Positions 9,019-16,949 of a stretch of 64,000 nt of DNA are shown here, piece by piece (position 1 is the stretch's first letter; each line of letters opens with the position of its first letter). Both the position numbers and the translations under genes were made by a program. The stretch comes from an uncultured Pelagibacteraceae bacterium. GTDB lineage: Bacteria > Pseudomonadota > Alphaproteobacteria > Pelagibacterales > Pelagibacteraceae. Below the pieces are notes generated by a model. That model saw only the letters and a list, made by a program, of their open reading frames with translations. It made no database searches and was not told the origin of the DNA. The stretch is taken from the NCBI GenBank assembly GCA_902593845.1, contig CACJJV010000003.1, positions 1-64,000 on the forward strand. The letters are read 5' to 3'.

Positions 9019-9699
9019 ATGATTTTTGATATAATTACACAAGTAAGATTTAAATCAACTAGACTTCCAGGTAAAATTTTTTTAAAATTTTTAGACACTA
9101 ATTTTCTAAGTTTTTTTATAACTAATCTAAAAAAAATTAAAAATGTAAGAAAAGTCATTTTAGCCTGTCCTGATGATGAGTACAAAGATATTTTCGTTTT
9201 ATTTGCAAAAAAACTAAAGGTAGATGTTTTTTTTTTTAAGGGAGATCCAAATAATGTTTTGAAAAGATATTTTTATTGTGCTAAAAAATTTTCGTCTCCA
9301 AACATCATTCGTATAACATCTGATTGTCCATTTATTAACCCTTTCTTAGTATCTAAAATGATTAAAATTTACCGAAATAATAAGGTCAACTTTTTAACAA
9401 ATAATAAGCCTAGATTAATTCCTCACGGGTTTGACTGTGAGATTATAAAGTTTGACTTACTCAAGAAAACATACAACTCCGCAAAAAAAAAAGATGAAAA
9501 AGAGCATGTAACACCATGGATTTATAAAAATTATTTTGATAAAAAAAAAAATTATACAGGATTATTGAAAAAAAATTATTCTCATCTTAGACTTACTTTA
9601 GATACTCCAAGTGATTACTTATTCTTTTTGAAAAATTCAAAAATTCTTAAATCAATTGCTACAAAGAAAAAATTTCAACCATACTTTAATAAAATCTAA
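9019..9699 (+). CDS. SpsF-like cytidylyltransferase family protein
   Basis: This nucleotidyltransferase of 226 residues is of the SpsF (COG1861) type. The N-terminal ITQVRFKSTRLPGK corresponds to the nucleotide-binding QARxxSTRLPGK motif. ACPDDEYKD, the NVLKRYFYCA segment and IRITSDCPFINP follow in the usual order. Such proteins are found in spore-coat and nonulosonic-acid loci and may activate the sugar as a CMP or similar derivative. It is the only cytidylyltransferase-like gene seen in the nonulosonic region, so it could supply the activation step, though SpsF is distinct from the PseF/NeuA family. The next gene starts two bases after its stop. Confidence 0.75.
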   Translation: MIFDIITQVRFKSTRLPGKIFLKFLDTNFLSFFITNLKKIKNVRKVILACPDDEYKDIFVLFAKKLKVDVFFFKGDPNNVLKRYFYCAKKFSSPNIIRITSDCPFINPFLVSKMIKIYRNNKVNFLTNNKPRLIPHGFDCEIIKFDLLKKTYNSAKKKDEKEHVTPWIYKNYFDKKKNYTGLLKKNYSHLRLTLDTPSDYLFFLKNSKILKSIATKKKFQPYFNKI

Positions 9700-9700
9700 A

Positions 9701-10618
9701 ATGAAAAAATTGATCTACGATTTCTTATTTCAAAAATATCAAAATAGGAAATTATATATGATAGGTTTATCACATATACTTTTAATGAGAAAAAATTATT
9801 CAAAAGTAAATAAATTAAGTGATGTTGATTATAAAATTTTTTCTCAAAATGGTGAGGATGGAATATTAGATTATTTATTATATCAATTAAAAATTGAAAA
9901 GCCAAAATATATTGAGATTGGAGTAGGTGATTATACGGAGTCAAACACAAGATTTATATTTGAAAGATGTTCTCCAAAAGGAACAGTAGTAGATTGTTTG
10001 GAAAATTTAGAGGAAAAGATTAAAAAAAATTTTAGTCTATGGAAAAGTGAGTTAAAAATTGTAAATGATTTTGTAAATCCGAATAACATAATTAAAATTA
10101 TGAGAGAAGCTGATACTTTAAACAATCTTGATATTTTTAGTTTAGATATTGATGGTATTGACTATTGGATTTTGAAAGAATTACCTAAAGATTTTAGCAA
10201 AATTGCAATAGTAGAATTTAATCCAATATTTGGAAAAAATCTTAAGGTATCAGTTCCAAATATAATTAATTTTGATAGAAAAAAATATCATTATTCTAAT
10301 TTATGCTTTGGCATGTCATTACAGGCTGCAATAGAAATAATGAATGAAAAAAATTTTTATTTTGTGGGAACTAATTTATTAAGAAATAATGCTTTTTTTG
10401 TTTCTAAAAATTATAAAAAAGAGAAATATTTTAAGAATTTAATGATTAATAATATTGAAAATTCGACAGATGCAAATTTTACTGAAAGTAGAGATATTAA
10501 AGGAAATTTAAATTTTTTAAATTACCAAAAAAGAGTAAAAGAAATTTTGGAATGTGAAGTTATAGATTTATCAGTCAATTCAAATACTAAAATTAAGTTA
10601 AAAGATCTGCAAATATAA
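9701..10618 (+). CDS. FkbM-like/class I methyltransferase-fold protein of unknown substrate
   Basis: An upstream in-frame start at 9656 lies inside the previous gene; the ATG at 9701, two bases after the previous stop, is preferred and gives about 305 residues. FSQNGEDGILDYLL is followed by KYIEIGVGDYTESNT, a glycine-rich SAM-like loop, and by IFSLDIDGIDYWIL, which fits FkbM-like methyltransferases and related uncharacterised proteins of polysaccharide loci. No membrane segment is evident. It is convergent with the neuC-like gene, four bases away. Methyltransferase activity is plausible but not proven by the motifs. Confidence 0.5.
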   Translation: MKKLIYDFLFQKYQNRKLYMIGLSHILLMRKNYSKVNKLSDVDYKIFSQNGEDGILDYLLYQLKIEKPKYIEIGVGDYTESNTRFIFERCSPKGTVVDCLENLEEKIKKNFSLWKSELKIVNDFVNPNNIIKIMREADTLNNLDIFSLDIDGIDYWILKELPKDFSKIAIVEFNPIFGKNLKVSVPNIINFDRKKYHYSNLCFGMSLQAAIEIMNEKNFYFVGTNLLRNNAFFVSKNYKKEKYFKNLMINNIENSTDANFTESRDIKGNLNFLNYQKRVKEILECEVIDLSVNSNTKIKLKDLQI

Positions 10619-10622
10619 TGAT

Positions 10623-11783
10623 TTAGATATTTAAGTAAAATTTTTTAATTACATCTTTTTTTTTTGTGATGTGTAGAATTTTAGAGTATATTCTTGATGT
10701 AGTATTGAGTTTTTCATAAACATTATTAACTTTTTTTATTTTGTTTTGAAAGGATTTTGAATAAAGTTTTTTTATCGCGTTTTCAATAGTTTTTGTATTA
10801 ACTTTACAGTCTATGATAGACGAACTTTTTGATCTACCCTGCTGTCTATTACCAATATTAATTGTACCTTTTTTTAAAGTAGGAACTTCAATAATACCAC
10901 TTGAAGAATTACCTATTACTCCATCGCACAAATTTATTAAGGATAAGTAATTCTCATACCCAAGTGATTTAAAAAAAACAAAATTAGAATTTTTTTTTGT
11001 AAAATTGATAATGTTTTTCTGTATTTCTTCTGAACCTTTATCAAAGTTAGGAGAGGTAATAAAAAACTTAATGTCTTTGTATTTTTTGAGAGAATTAAGA
11101 ATCAAATTTATTTTTATTTTTTGATTTGTTTTTAAATATGTTTCAGGATGGTATGTGAAGACAAGATTTTTTTTGAAAAAATTTGTTTTTAGATTTTTTT
11201 CAATTTGCTTTTTACTATAAAATTTTATTTTTTTTATAGAGTCTACACTTAAAGATCCATAGTTATAAACATTTTTTGGATTTTCCCCCATTTGTATCAC
11301 TCTTTTTTTGTTAATTTCATTAGCTACAAAATGAAAATCAGAAAATTTTGTAATTGAATGTCTAATAGATTCATCTATTGCACCATATGTTACTTCTCCA
11401 CCATTAATGTGAATAATTTTAGATCTGTTTAAATAGGCTAAATATGCTAAAGGTATCATTTCAAACCTATCACCAAAAATAATATAAAAGTCTGGATTTA
11501 TTTTTTTAAAAATATTTTTGAAATATCTAAAAGTATTATTAACAATTTCAACATCATTAAGTTTATTTTTTTTACTATTTTTTAAAATATCAACTTTTTT
11601 GAAAATATTAATTCGATCTTTTTTAATTTCTTGAATTGTTTCACCGAAATCTTTAGAAAGATGAGTCCCAGATACCGCTAGATAAAAAATAATTTTTTTT
11701 GATGATTGAAGTAACGAAATTAAATTTTTACATGATCCATAATCTGACCTAGAAGTAGTTATAAAAAGAATTTTTTTTTTCAT
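10623..11783 (-). CDS. UDP-HexNAc 2-epimerase (hydrolysing), NeuC/LegG type
   Basis: This 386-residue protein starts KILFITTSRSDYG, the classic NeuC/LegG opening. It has IIFGDRFEMIPLAY, IIHINGGEVTYGAIDESIRHSITK and a C-terminal VIGNSSSGIIEVP with the UDP-binding Ser-Ser-Glu site. It should remove UDP and invert C2 of a UDP-HexNAc to give a mannose-configured precursor for NeuB-type condensation. It is the last gene of a four-gene leftward block (LegC-like, formyltransferase, NeuB-like, this gene) with overlapping ends. Context favours LegG over NeuC, because a LegC-type aminotransferase is present. Confidence 0.87.
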   Translation of the reverse strand: MKKKILFITTSRSDYGSCKNLISLLQSSKKIIFYLAVSGTHLSKDFGETIQEIKKDRINIFKKVDILKNSKKNKLNDVEIVNNTFRYFKNIFKKINPDFYIIFGDRFEMIPLAYLAYLNRSKIIHINGGEVTYGAIDESIRHSITKFSDFHFVANEINKKRVIQMGENPKNVYNYGSLSVDSIKKIKFYSKKQIEKNLKTNFFKKNLVFTYHPETYLKTNQKIKINLILNSLKKYKDIKFFITSPNFDKGSEEIQKNIINFTKKNSNFVFFKSLGYENYLSLINLCDGVIGNSSSGIIEVPTLKKGTINIGNRQQGRSKSSSIIDCKVNTKTIENAIKKLYSKSFQNKIKKVNNVYEKLNTTSRIYSKILHITKKKDVIKKFYLNI

Positions 11784-12814
11784 TTTATTTTTTTATAACT
11801 CAAAATTGAGTTTGTTTTTACGTCGCTCTTTAAAGTTTTTCCAATAATTTTTTTGTAATCAATTGGTGAAATTCCTTCAATTCGTGGTCTAAGAGCAACA
11901 AGGTCACTTTTTTTAATTTTATGATTTTTTTTTAAATTTTTAGAGAAATAAATTGATTTTTTTGCAATTTTTTTTGTTAAACTTTCTTTTATACTTATTG
12001 TATTTCTATTATCTTTAAGACTAATTTTAATATCACGAATATCTCTCACAAATTTGGCTAGTTTTTTACAATCTAAAGATGCATTATGATCTGGTCCTTC
12101 CATATTATTATCAAGGGTAATATGTTTTTCAATTATCACTGCTTCCTTAGCAATCGCCGCAATTGCTGCAGAAGAGCCTATTGTGTGGTCAGAAAAACCA
12201 ACTTGGTATCCAAACTCTCTAATTTGCTCAATTGCACCTAATTTTGTATCTTTTAAATTTGTTGGGTAATTGCTTACACAATGTAGTATTGCCAATTTAT
12301 TTTTTTTAAACTTAATTATTTTTAATATTTTTTTTAATTCATTTATTTTTGTCATCCCGGTAGAGAGTATGACTGGTTTGTTGAAACTTTTTATTGTTTC
12401 AATTAAGAAAACATTATCATTATCTGTCGAAGAAATTTTAAATGCAGGTACATTTATCCTATTTAAAAAATAAGCGCTATCTATATCAAAAGGCGTAGAT
12501 AAAAAAATGATACCTTTCTTATTACAATAATTTTTTAACTTAACAAAATCTGGATATTCCAAATTATATTTTTCAATTAAGTCATTCATGTTTTTGAATC
12601 TAGTTTTTTTTTGATATTTAGCTAGCGGTGTATTTTCAACCATTAAATTTTTAATGTTTATTGTTTGAAATTTGACTGCATCACACTTAGCGGCAACAGC
12701 ATAATCAATTAATTTGAAAGCGTTATTAATGTTTCCATTATGATTAATTCCAATCTCAGCAATTATAAAAGGTAAACTTTTATTTGAAATTATTTTATTA
12801 TTTATCTTAATCAT
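11780..12814 (-). CDS. nonulosonic acid synthase (NeuB/LegI family)
   Basis: This synthase of 344 residues condenses a 2,4-diamino or N-acetyl mannose-type sugar with phosphoenolpyruvate. The TIM barrel shows AEIGINHNGN at about 19-28, AVKFQT, LSTPFD and ILHCVSNYPT. VGFSDHTIG, EKHITLD and the metal-site GPDHNASLD follow. The C-terminal 60 residues form the antifreeze-like SAF domain (SIYFSKNLKKNHKIKKSDL, RPRIEGI). All core motifs are intact. It overlaps the formyltransferase gene by eight bases and the neuC-like gene by four. Neighbours suggest legionaminic- or pseudaminic-type rather than plain neuraminic acid. Confidence 0.9.
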   Translation of the reverse strand: MIKINNKIISNKSLPFIIAEIGINHNGNINNAFKLIDYAVAAKCDAVKFQTINIKNLMVENTPLAKYQKKTRFKNMNDLIEKYNLEYPDFVKLKNYCNKKGIIFLSTPFDIDSAYFLNRINVPAFKISSTDNDNVFLIETIKSFNKPVILSTGMTKINELKKILKIIKFKKNKLAILHCVSNYPTNLKDTKLGAIEQIREFGYQVGFSDHTIGSSAAIAAIAKEAVIIEKHITLDNNMEGPDHNASLDCKKLAKFVRDIRDIKISLKDNRNTISIKESLTKKIAKKSIYFSKNLKKNHKIKKSDLVALRPRIEGISPIDYKKIIGKTLKSDVKTNSILSYKKIK

Positions 12815-13508
12815 AATTAATCAAAAAATATTTTCTATTTTTAATTTTCAAAAAAGGTTTAAAGTTTTTTGTATATGTGGCTTTAATTATCTTATCTAAA
12901 TTTGATTTGTTCTTTACAACATTAATTTCATATAATTTCTCTAAATCTTTAGTGGTATATAATTTTTTAGACCACCTAAATTTAATTTTTTTGAGGTTGG
13001 AATAGTAATATTTCTTATTTTTTAAACAATTTTTAATTACTCTAATTGCTTGTGAGAACATTATTTGATGAGTTTTTCCTAAAATTTTTTCAATATTATC
13101 TTTATTACTTAATTTAAATTTAACAACATCAATTATTTTTCCATTATCTATTTTATGATCTATATAATGTGCAGTGCTTCCATAAAATTTACTATTTTTA
13201 TAAATAGCAAAATTTACTGCTCCGATGCCTCTAAAATTTGGAGGTCCAGGATGGAAATTAATAGCTCCATATTTTGATTGATTGATTAATTTTTTTTTTA
13301 AAATAAAATAACTCCTAAAACAAAAAATAAAATCAAATTTTTTATTTCTTATTTTTCCGATGTCAATTTTTTTATTTCTCTCTTTACTTTCAAGGTAAAT
13401 AAGTGTTTTAGAATTTTGATTTAAATATTCTTTTATTTTATTTGAATATATACAGTTTTCCCTCCCAAAAAATAATACACTTTCGAAACCTCTTTTGTTG
13501 TTGATCAT
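12807..13508 (-). CDS. sugar N-formyltransferase-like protein
   Basis: This 233-residue protein belongs to the methionyl-tRNA/GART formyltransferase fold. The catalytic triad is visible: Asn84 and His86 in INFHPGPPNFRG and Asp121 in HKIDNGKII. It is shorter than Fmt and lacks that enzyme's C-terminal tRNA-binding domain, as do sugar N-formyltransferases. It sits between a LegC-like aminotransferase and a NeuB-like synthase, where an acetyltransferase (LegH/PseH) would be expected, so it probably formylates the newly made amine using N10-formyl-tetrahydrofolate. The substrate is inferred from context only. Confidence 0.8.
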   Translation of the reverse strand: MINNKRGFESVLFFGRENCIYSNKIKEYLNQNSKTLIYLESKERNKKIDIGKIRNKKFDFIFCFRSYFILKKKLINQSKYGAINFHPGPPNFRGIGAVNFAIYKNSKFYGSTAHYIDHKIDNGKIIDVVKFKLSNKDNIEKILGKTHQIMFSQAIRVIKNCLKNKKYYYSNLKKIKFRWSKKLYTTKDLEKLYEINVVKNKSNLDKIIKATYTKNFKPFLKIKNRKYFLINYD

Positions 13509-14668
13509 CTTATTTTATAGCTACTACTAGGCAAATTGATAATTCTTTTATGTATTTTAATTGCATTATCTAAATTCATTTTAGGAAATTTTTTTAGATG
13601 ATTTAAAGTGTGCAGTAATTCCCACGCAGGCCTTAACATAATCTTATTTTCATAACTTTTCTTTAAAATTAGATCCCTAATATTTTGTTTTTTTTCATTT
13701 AGAATTAAAGTTTGAAGCCAAAAATTACTTTTACTAAATTTTGGTTGATCCATTATTTCTATGAAATTAAATTTTGAAAAATGTTTCTTATATTTTTTGT
13801 ATAATTTTCTTTTTTCGATTAAAATTTTTTTTAAATATTTTAATTGTAAAAATCCGACCGCAGCATTTAGATTCGGCATTCTATAATTATAGCCAATCTG
13901 ATCATATGAATATTTCCAAATATGAGGAATCTTTGAATTTGAAATTAAATACCTTGCTCTCTTTGCTAAAGTTTTATCTCCAGTTAGTATTGCACCACCC
14001 CCAGCCGTAGATATTGTTTTGTTACCATTAAAACTTAAAATTCCAATTTTTCCAAATGTTCCTAAATGTCTATTTTTATAAAAACTACCAATAGCCTCAG
14101 CTGCATCCTCTATTAAAATTAATTTATATTTTTTACAAAGCTTAAGAATATTTTGAATATCTGCTGAATGCCCAAATGTGTGTAGAATAATTATAGCTTT
14201 AATAATTTTACCTGTCCTTTTGTTAATACATTTATTTTTTTTTATAATGCTTATTTTTTCTAGATAATTGTCTAATTTTAAACAATCAACTCCTAATGAA
14301 TTTTTTTCAATATCTACGAAATGAGGGGTTGCACCACAATAAATGGTTGAATTTACACTAGATATATAGTGAAGAGTTGGAATTAAGATTTCGTCATTAT
14401 TTTTAACATCGATAAGCTTTAAAGATATATGTAATGCAGAACTTCCAGTATTAGTTGTTATAACATATTTTGATTTTGTTAATTTTATTAATTTATCCTC
14501 AAATTTTTTAACAAATGGACCTATCATAAATTTTTTATTATGCAGCGTTTTATTAATAAATTTAAATTCTTTTTTTGGTAAGAATGGCTCGTGCAATTCT
14601 TTAGATAAATTTTTAACAACCTTTAATATGGAATTAACTACTGCATTAATTAAAATCTTATTTTTCAA
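13505..14668 (-). CDS. LegC-type sugar aminotransferase (DegT/DnrJ family)
   Basis: This is a PLP-dependent sugar aminotransferase of 387 residues. ELHEPFLPKKE leads into the fold, TTNTGSSALH binds phosphate, Asp188 in LIEDAAEAIG contacts the pyridine nitrogen, and the Schiff-base Lys217 lies in SFNGNKTISTAGGG. The FNGNK context is that of the LegC subfamily, which aminates UDP-4-keto-6-deoxy-GlcNAc. It starts the leftward block, overlapping the formyltransferase by four bases. A matching LegB dehydratase is not in the window, so the 4-keto substrate may come from outside it or from another dehydratase. Confidence 0.85.
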   Translation of the reverse strand: MKNKILINAVVNSILKVVKNLSKELHEPFLPKKEFKFINKTLHNKKFMIGPFVKKFEDKLIKLTKSKYVITTNTGSSALHISLKLIDVKNNDEILIPTLHYISSVNSTIYCGATPHFVDIEKNSLGVDCLKLDNYLEKISIIKKNKCINKRTGKIIKAIIILHTFGHSADIQNILKLCKKYKLILIEDAAEAIGSFYKNRHLGTFGKIGILSFNGNKTISTAGGGAILTGDKTLAKRARYLISNSKIPHIWKYSYDQIGYNYRMPNLNAAVGFLQLKYLKKILIEKRKLYKKYKKHFSKFNFIEIMDQPKFSKSNFWLQTLILNEKKQNIRDLILKKSYENKIMLRPAWELLHTLNHLKKFPKMNLDNAIKIHKRIINLPSSSYKIR

Positions 14669-14980
14669 AATTTCTATATCCTTTGTTAACTCGTAACTGA
14701 ATAAAATTATTTCTTCTTATCTTAAAAGATTTTATTCTCATTATTTTGATTAATTTCAAGACAGTTCATTAATTTGTGTTCAATTATTGAACATTTAATA
14801 TATATAATTAATTATAACTGTAAAGACTTAAAACTTAACTGTTTCTTTATTACAAAAAACAATAGAAACCAACATAAATTCCATCAATAGACTAGTATGT
14901 TAGGATTAATTAATTTATATTAAATATTTTACAGGTATTTAAATCCATTTGTAAATTGCATTGAATAACATTAAGTAAAA
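14669..14980. other. 312-base intergenic region between divergent genes, with a 17-base palindrome
   Basis: This is the longest gene-free stretch of the window. It separates the leftward leg-type block from the rightward GT4 gene and should hold both promoters. Apart from the inverted repeat at 14777-14793 I see no RNA gene, ORF with coding character, or clear terminator. The sequence is very AT-rich, so promoter boxes cannot be assigned reliably by eye. Confidence 0.5.
14777..14793. promoter_or_regulatory. inverted repeat, possible operator
   Basis: TGTTCAAT and ATTGAACA are perfect inverted arms of eight bases around a single T. The short spacing is too tight for an RNA hairpin and fits a dimeric DNA-binding protein site better. 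It lies about 109 bases before the leg-type block start and 188 bases before the GT4 gene. Chance occurrence is possible in AT-rich DNA, though the arms include G and C. Confidence 0.3.
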
Positions 14981-16066
14981 ATGAAAATTATTTATGATCA
15001 TAAAATTTTTTGGAGTCAAAAATATGGTGGTATTTCTAGATACTTTGTAAATTTGTTTAAAAATTTAGATAATTTAGATATAAATTATAAAGTTATAGCT
15101 CCATTTTATAAAAATAACTTTTTAAAAAGAGAGATTAAGAAAGAAAAGATTGTTGGAACTCACTTAAATAATGTGTTTCCAAAAACCTCATTTTTACTAA
15201 GCTTGTATAATAATTTTTATTTTAATTATTCAATCAAAAAAATTAAACCAGATATAATTCACACAACTTATTACAATAAGTCTATTTATAATGATAAGAC
15301 GCCTCTCGTAACAACAGTTTACGACTTGATACATGAAAAAAAAATAGTTGCTGGCAGCAAATACAACCTTGTAAAAAAAGATGTACTAGATAAATCTGAT
15401 CAAATAATCTGTATATCAAAAAAAACTCAAGAGGATCTTATAGAAATTTATGGAATTTCTAATGACAAAATTTCAGTTATTTATCTAGGCTCAGATCATT
15501 TGATTGATAATATAAATATTCCTAATAATATTACTCAAAAACCATTCTTAATATTTATTGGTTCAAGAAAAAAATATAAAAATTTTTCATTATTACTCAA
15601 ATGTATTTCTCTATCTGAAAAAATTAAAAAAGAGTTTGATCTAGTTGTTTTTGGAGGTGAAAAAATTAATAATAAAGAAAAAATGTATATTAATGAATTA
15701 AAATTAAATCCAATGAAAATTTATTTTGAGAATGGAGATGACATTAAATTAAGTAATTTGTTAAAAAGATCCACATGCTTTATTTTCCCATCCTTACAGG
15801 AAGGTTTTGGTCTTCCGATACTAGAGTCAATGAGAAGTCAATGCCCAGTTTTTTGCTCTAATATTGATGTCTTTAAAGAAATTGCAGCAGAGAGTGCTGA
15901 ATACTTTAATCCATCAGACATCGATGAAATGAAGCATAAGCTGGAGAATTTAGTTTTTTCAACTTCTAGATTAGAAAATTTGAAAAAATTAGGTTATGAA
16001 AGATCTTTAAAATTTACTTGGCAAGAATGTGCAAAAAAAACTTTGGAGGTTTATAAAAAATTGTAA
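14981..16066 (+). CDS. glycosyltransferase family 4 (GT-B) protein
   Basis: This retaining glycosyltransferase of 361 residues has an N-terminal acceptor domain with QKYGGISRYFVNL. The C-terminal nucleotide-sugar domain contains FIGSRKKYKNF and an EX7E motif (EGFGLPILE) before a SNIDVFKEI segment. The set is typical of GT4 mannosyl- or rhamnosyl-transferases. It acts at the cytoplasmic face on the lipid-linked glycan. It stands alone between divergent and convergent neighbours and so likely has its own promoter in the 312-base gap upstream. Donor and linkage are unknown. Confidence 0.85.
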   Translation: MKIIYDHKIFWSQKYGGISRYFVNLFKNLDNLDINYKVIAPFYKNNFLKREIKKEKIVGTHLNNVFPKTSFLLSLYNNFYFNYSIKKIKPDIIHTTYYNKSIYNDKTPLVTTVYDLIHEKKIVAGSKYNLVKKDVLDKSDQIICISKKTQEDLIEIYGISNDKISVIYLGSDHLIDNINIPNNITQKPFLIFIGSRKKYKNFSLLLKCISLSEKIKKEFDLVVFGGEKINNKEKMYINELKLNPMKIYFENGDDIKLSNLLKRSTCFIFPSLQEGFGLPILESMRSQCPVFCSNIDVFKEIAAESAEYFNPSDIDEMKHKLENLVFSTSRLENLKKLGYERSLKFTWQECAKKTLEVYKKL

Positions 16067-16191
16067 ACCAGATTATATTTTGTTTTATCGTAGCATTTTA
16101 AAAATTCTATAGCGCAAAAAAAATTATCTTAATTACGGCAGAAAGTTAATTTCCCTCTTACTTGATATTGATATTATCTAATTTTATATTC

Positions 16192-16890
16192 TTAATTTTC
16201 AAAATATAATATAAATAAATTTTTTAATGTCCTAAAAATTTCGATTTTGGGAATTTTTGATTTACCTTGAGCTCTATTTTTGAATGTTATTGGAATTTCT
16301 TTTATCTCATAATTTAATTTATTTATTCTGTATATCGTTTCCATAAAAAAACTATAACCTTTAGAATTAATCAAATTAAAATTAAAATCTTTTAGTTTAA
16401 CAAGATTAAAACCTCTAAATGATGAGGTAAATTCGTTACAATTAATTCTTAAAAAATGTTTAAAAACTTTGTTTCCTAAAACACTTAATAAAAGTCTGAA
16501 TCCACTCATTTCACATTTCCCGCCAAGTGAATATCTGGAGCCGATAACAAACGGAAATTCATCTAAAAGATTTATTATCTTAGGAATTTCAGATGGATCA
16601 TGAGAAAGATCAGCATCCATCGAAACAAAGTTTGTGTAATTATTATTTTTGGCATATTGATATGCCAACTTATGAGCAGTGTCTAAACCAGATTTACCAT
16701 CTCTAACAATTACTTTTAAATTTGATAAATTTTTTTCTAATTGTTGTAAAACTTCCCATGTCTTATCTGGGCTGTTATCATCAATTACAAGTATATCAAT
16801 ATCTTTATTAATTTCATTTATATCATTAATAAGTTTTTTTATATTTTCTTTTTCATTGTAGGTTGCGGTAAATATTAATGTTTTACTCAT
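16192..16890 (-). CDS. family 2 glycosyltransferase, polyprenyl-phosphate mannosyltransferase-like
   Basis: This protein of 232 residues resembles dolichol-phosphate mannose synthase. It has FTATYNEKENIKKLI at the N-terminus, LVIDDNSPDKTW, the metal-binding Asp-Ala-Asp in FVSMDADLSHDPSEIP, and IGSRYSLGG. The C-terminus ends soon after the catalytic domain without a membrane anchor of any length. It would load a sugar, probably mannose or a hexose, onto polyprenyl phosphate for use by periplasmic membrane transferases such as the large membrane proteins in this island. It is flanked by non-coding stretches of 125 and 59 bases. Confidence 0.85.
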   Translation of the reverse strand: MSKTLIFTATYNEKENIKKLINDINEINKDIDILVIDDNSPDKTWEVLQQLEKNLSNLKVIVRDGKSGLDTAHKLAYQYAKNNNYTNFVSMDADLSHDPSEIPKIINLLDEFPFVIGSRYSLGGKCEMSGFRLLLSVLGNKVFKHFLRINCNEFTSSFRGFNLVKLKDFNFNLINSKGYSFFMETIYRINKLNYEIKEIPITFKNRAQGKSKIPKIEIFRTLKNLFILYFEN

Positions 16891-16949
16891 AAAAAAAATT
16901 GGTTTAATTAGTACTCTAAAAGTATTAAAAATAATTTCAAATTAAGTAT

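Noticed and set aside
12270-12473. Plus-strand ORF of 67 codons inside the neuB-like gene
   Set aside because: It is antisense to an intact, well conserved synthase and its product is a low-complexity hydrophobic sequence; a shadow frame.
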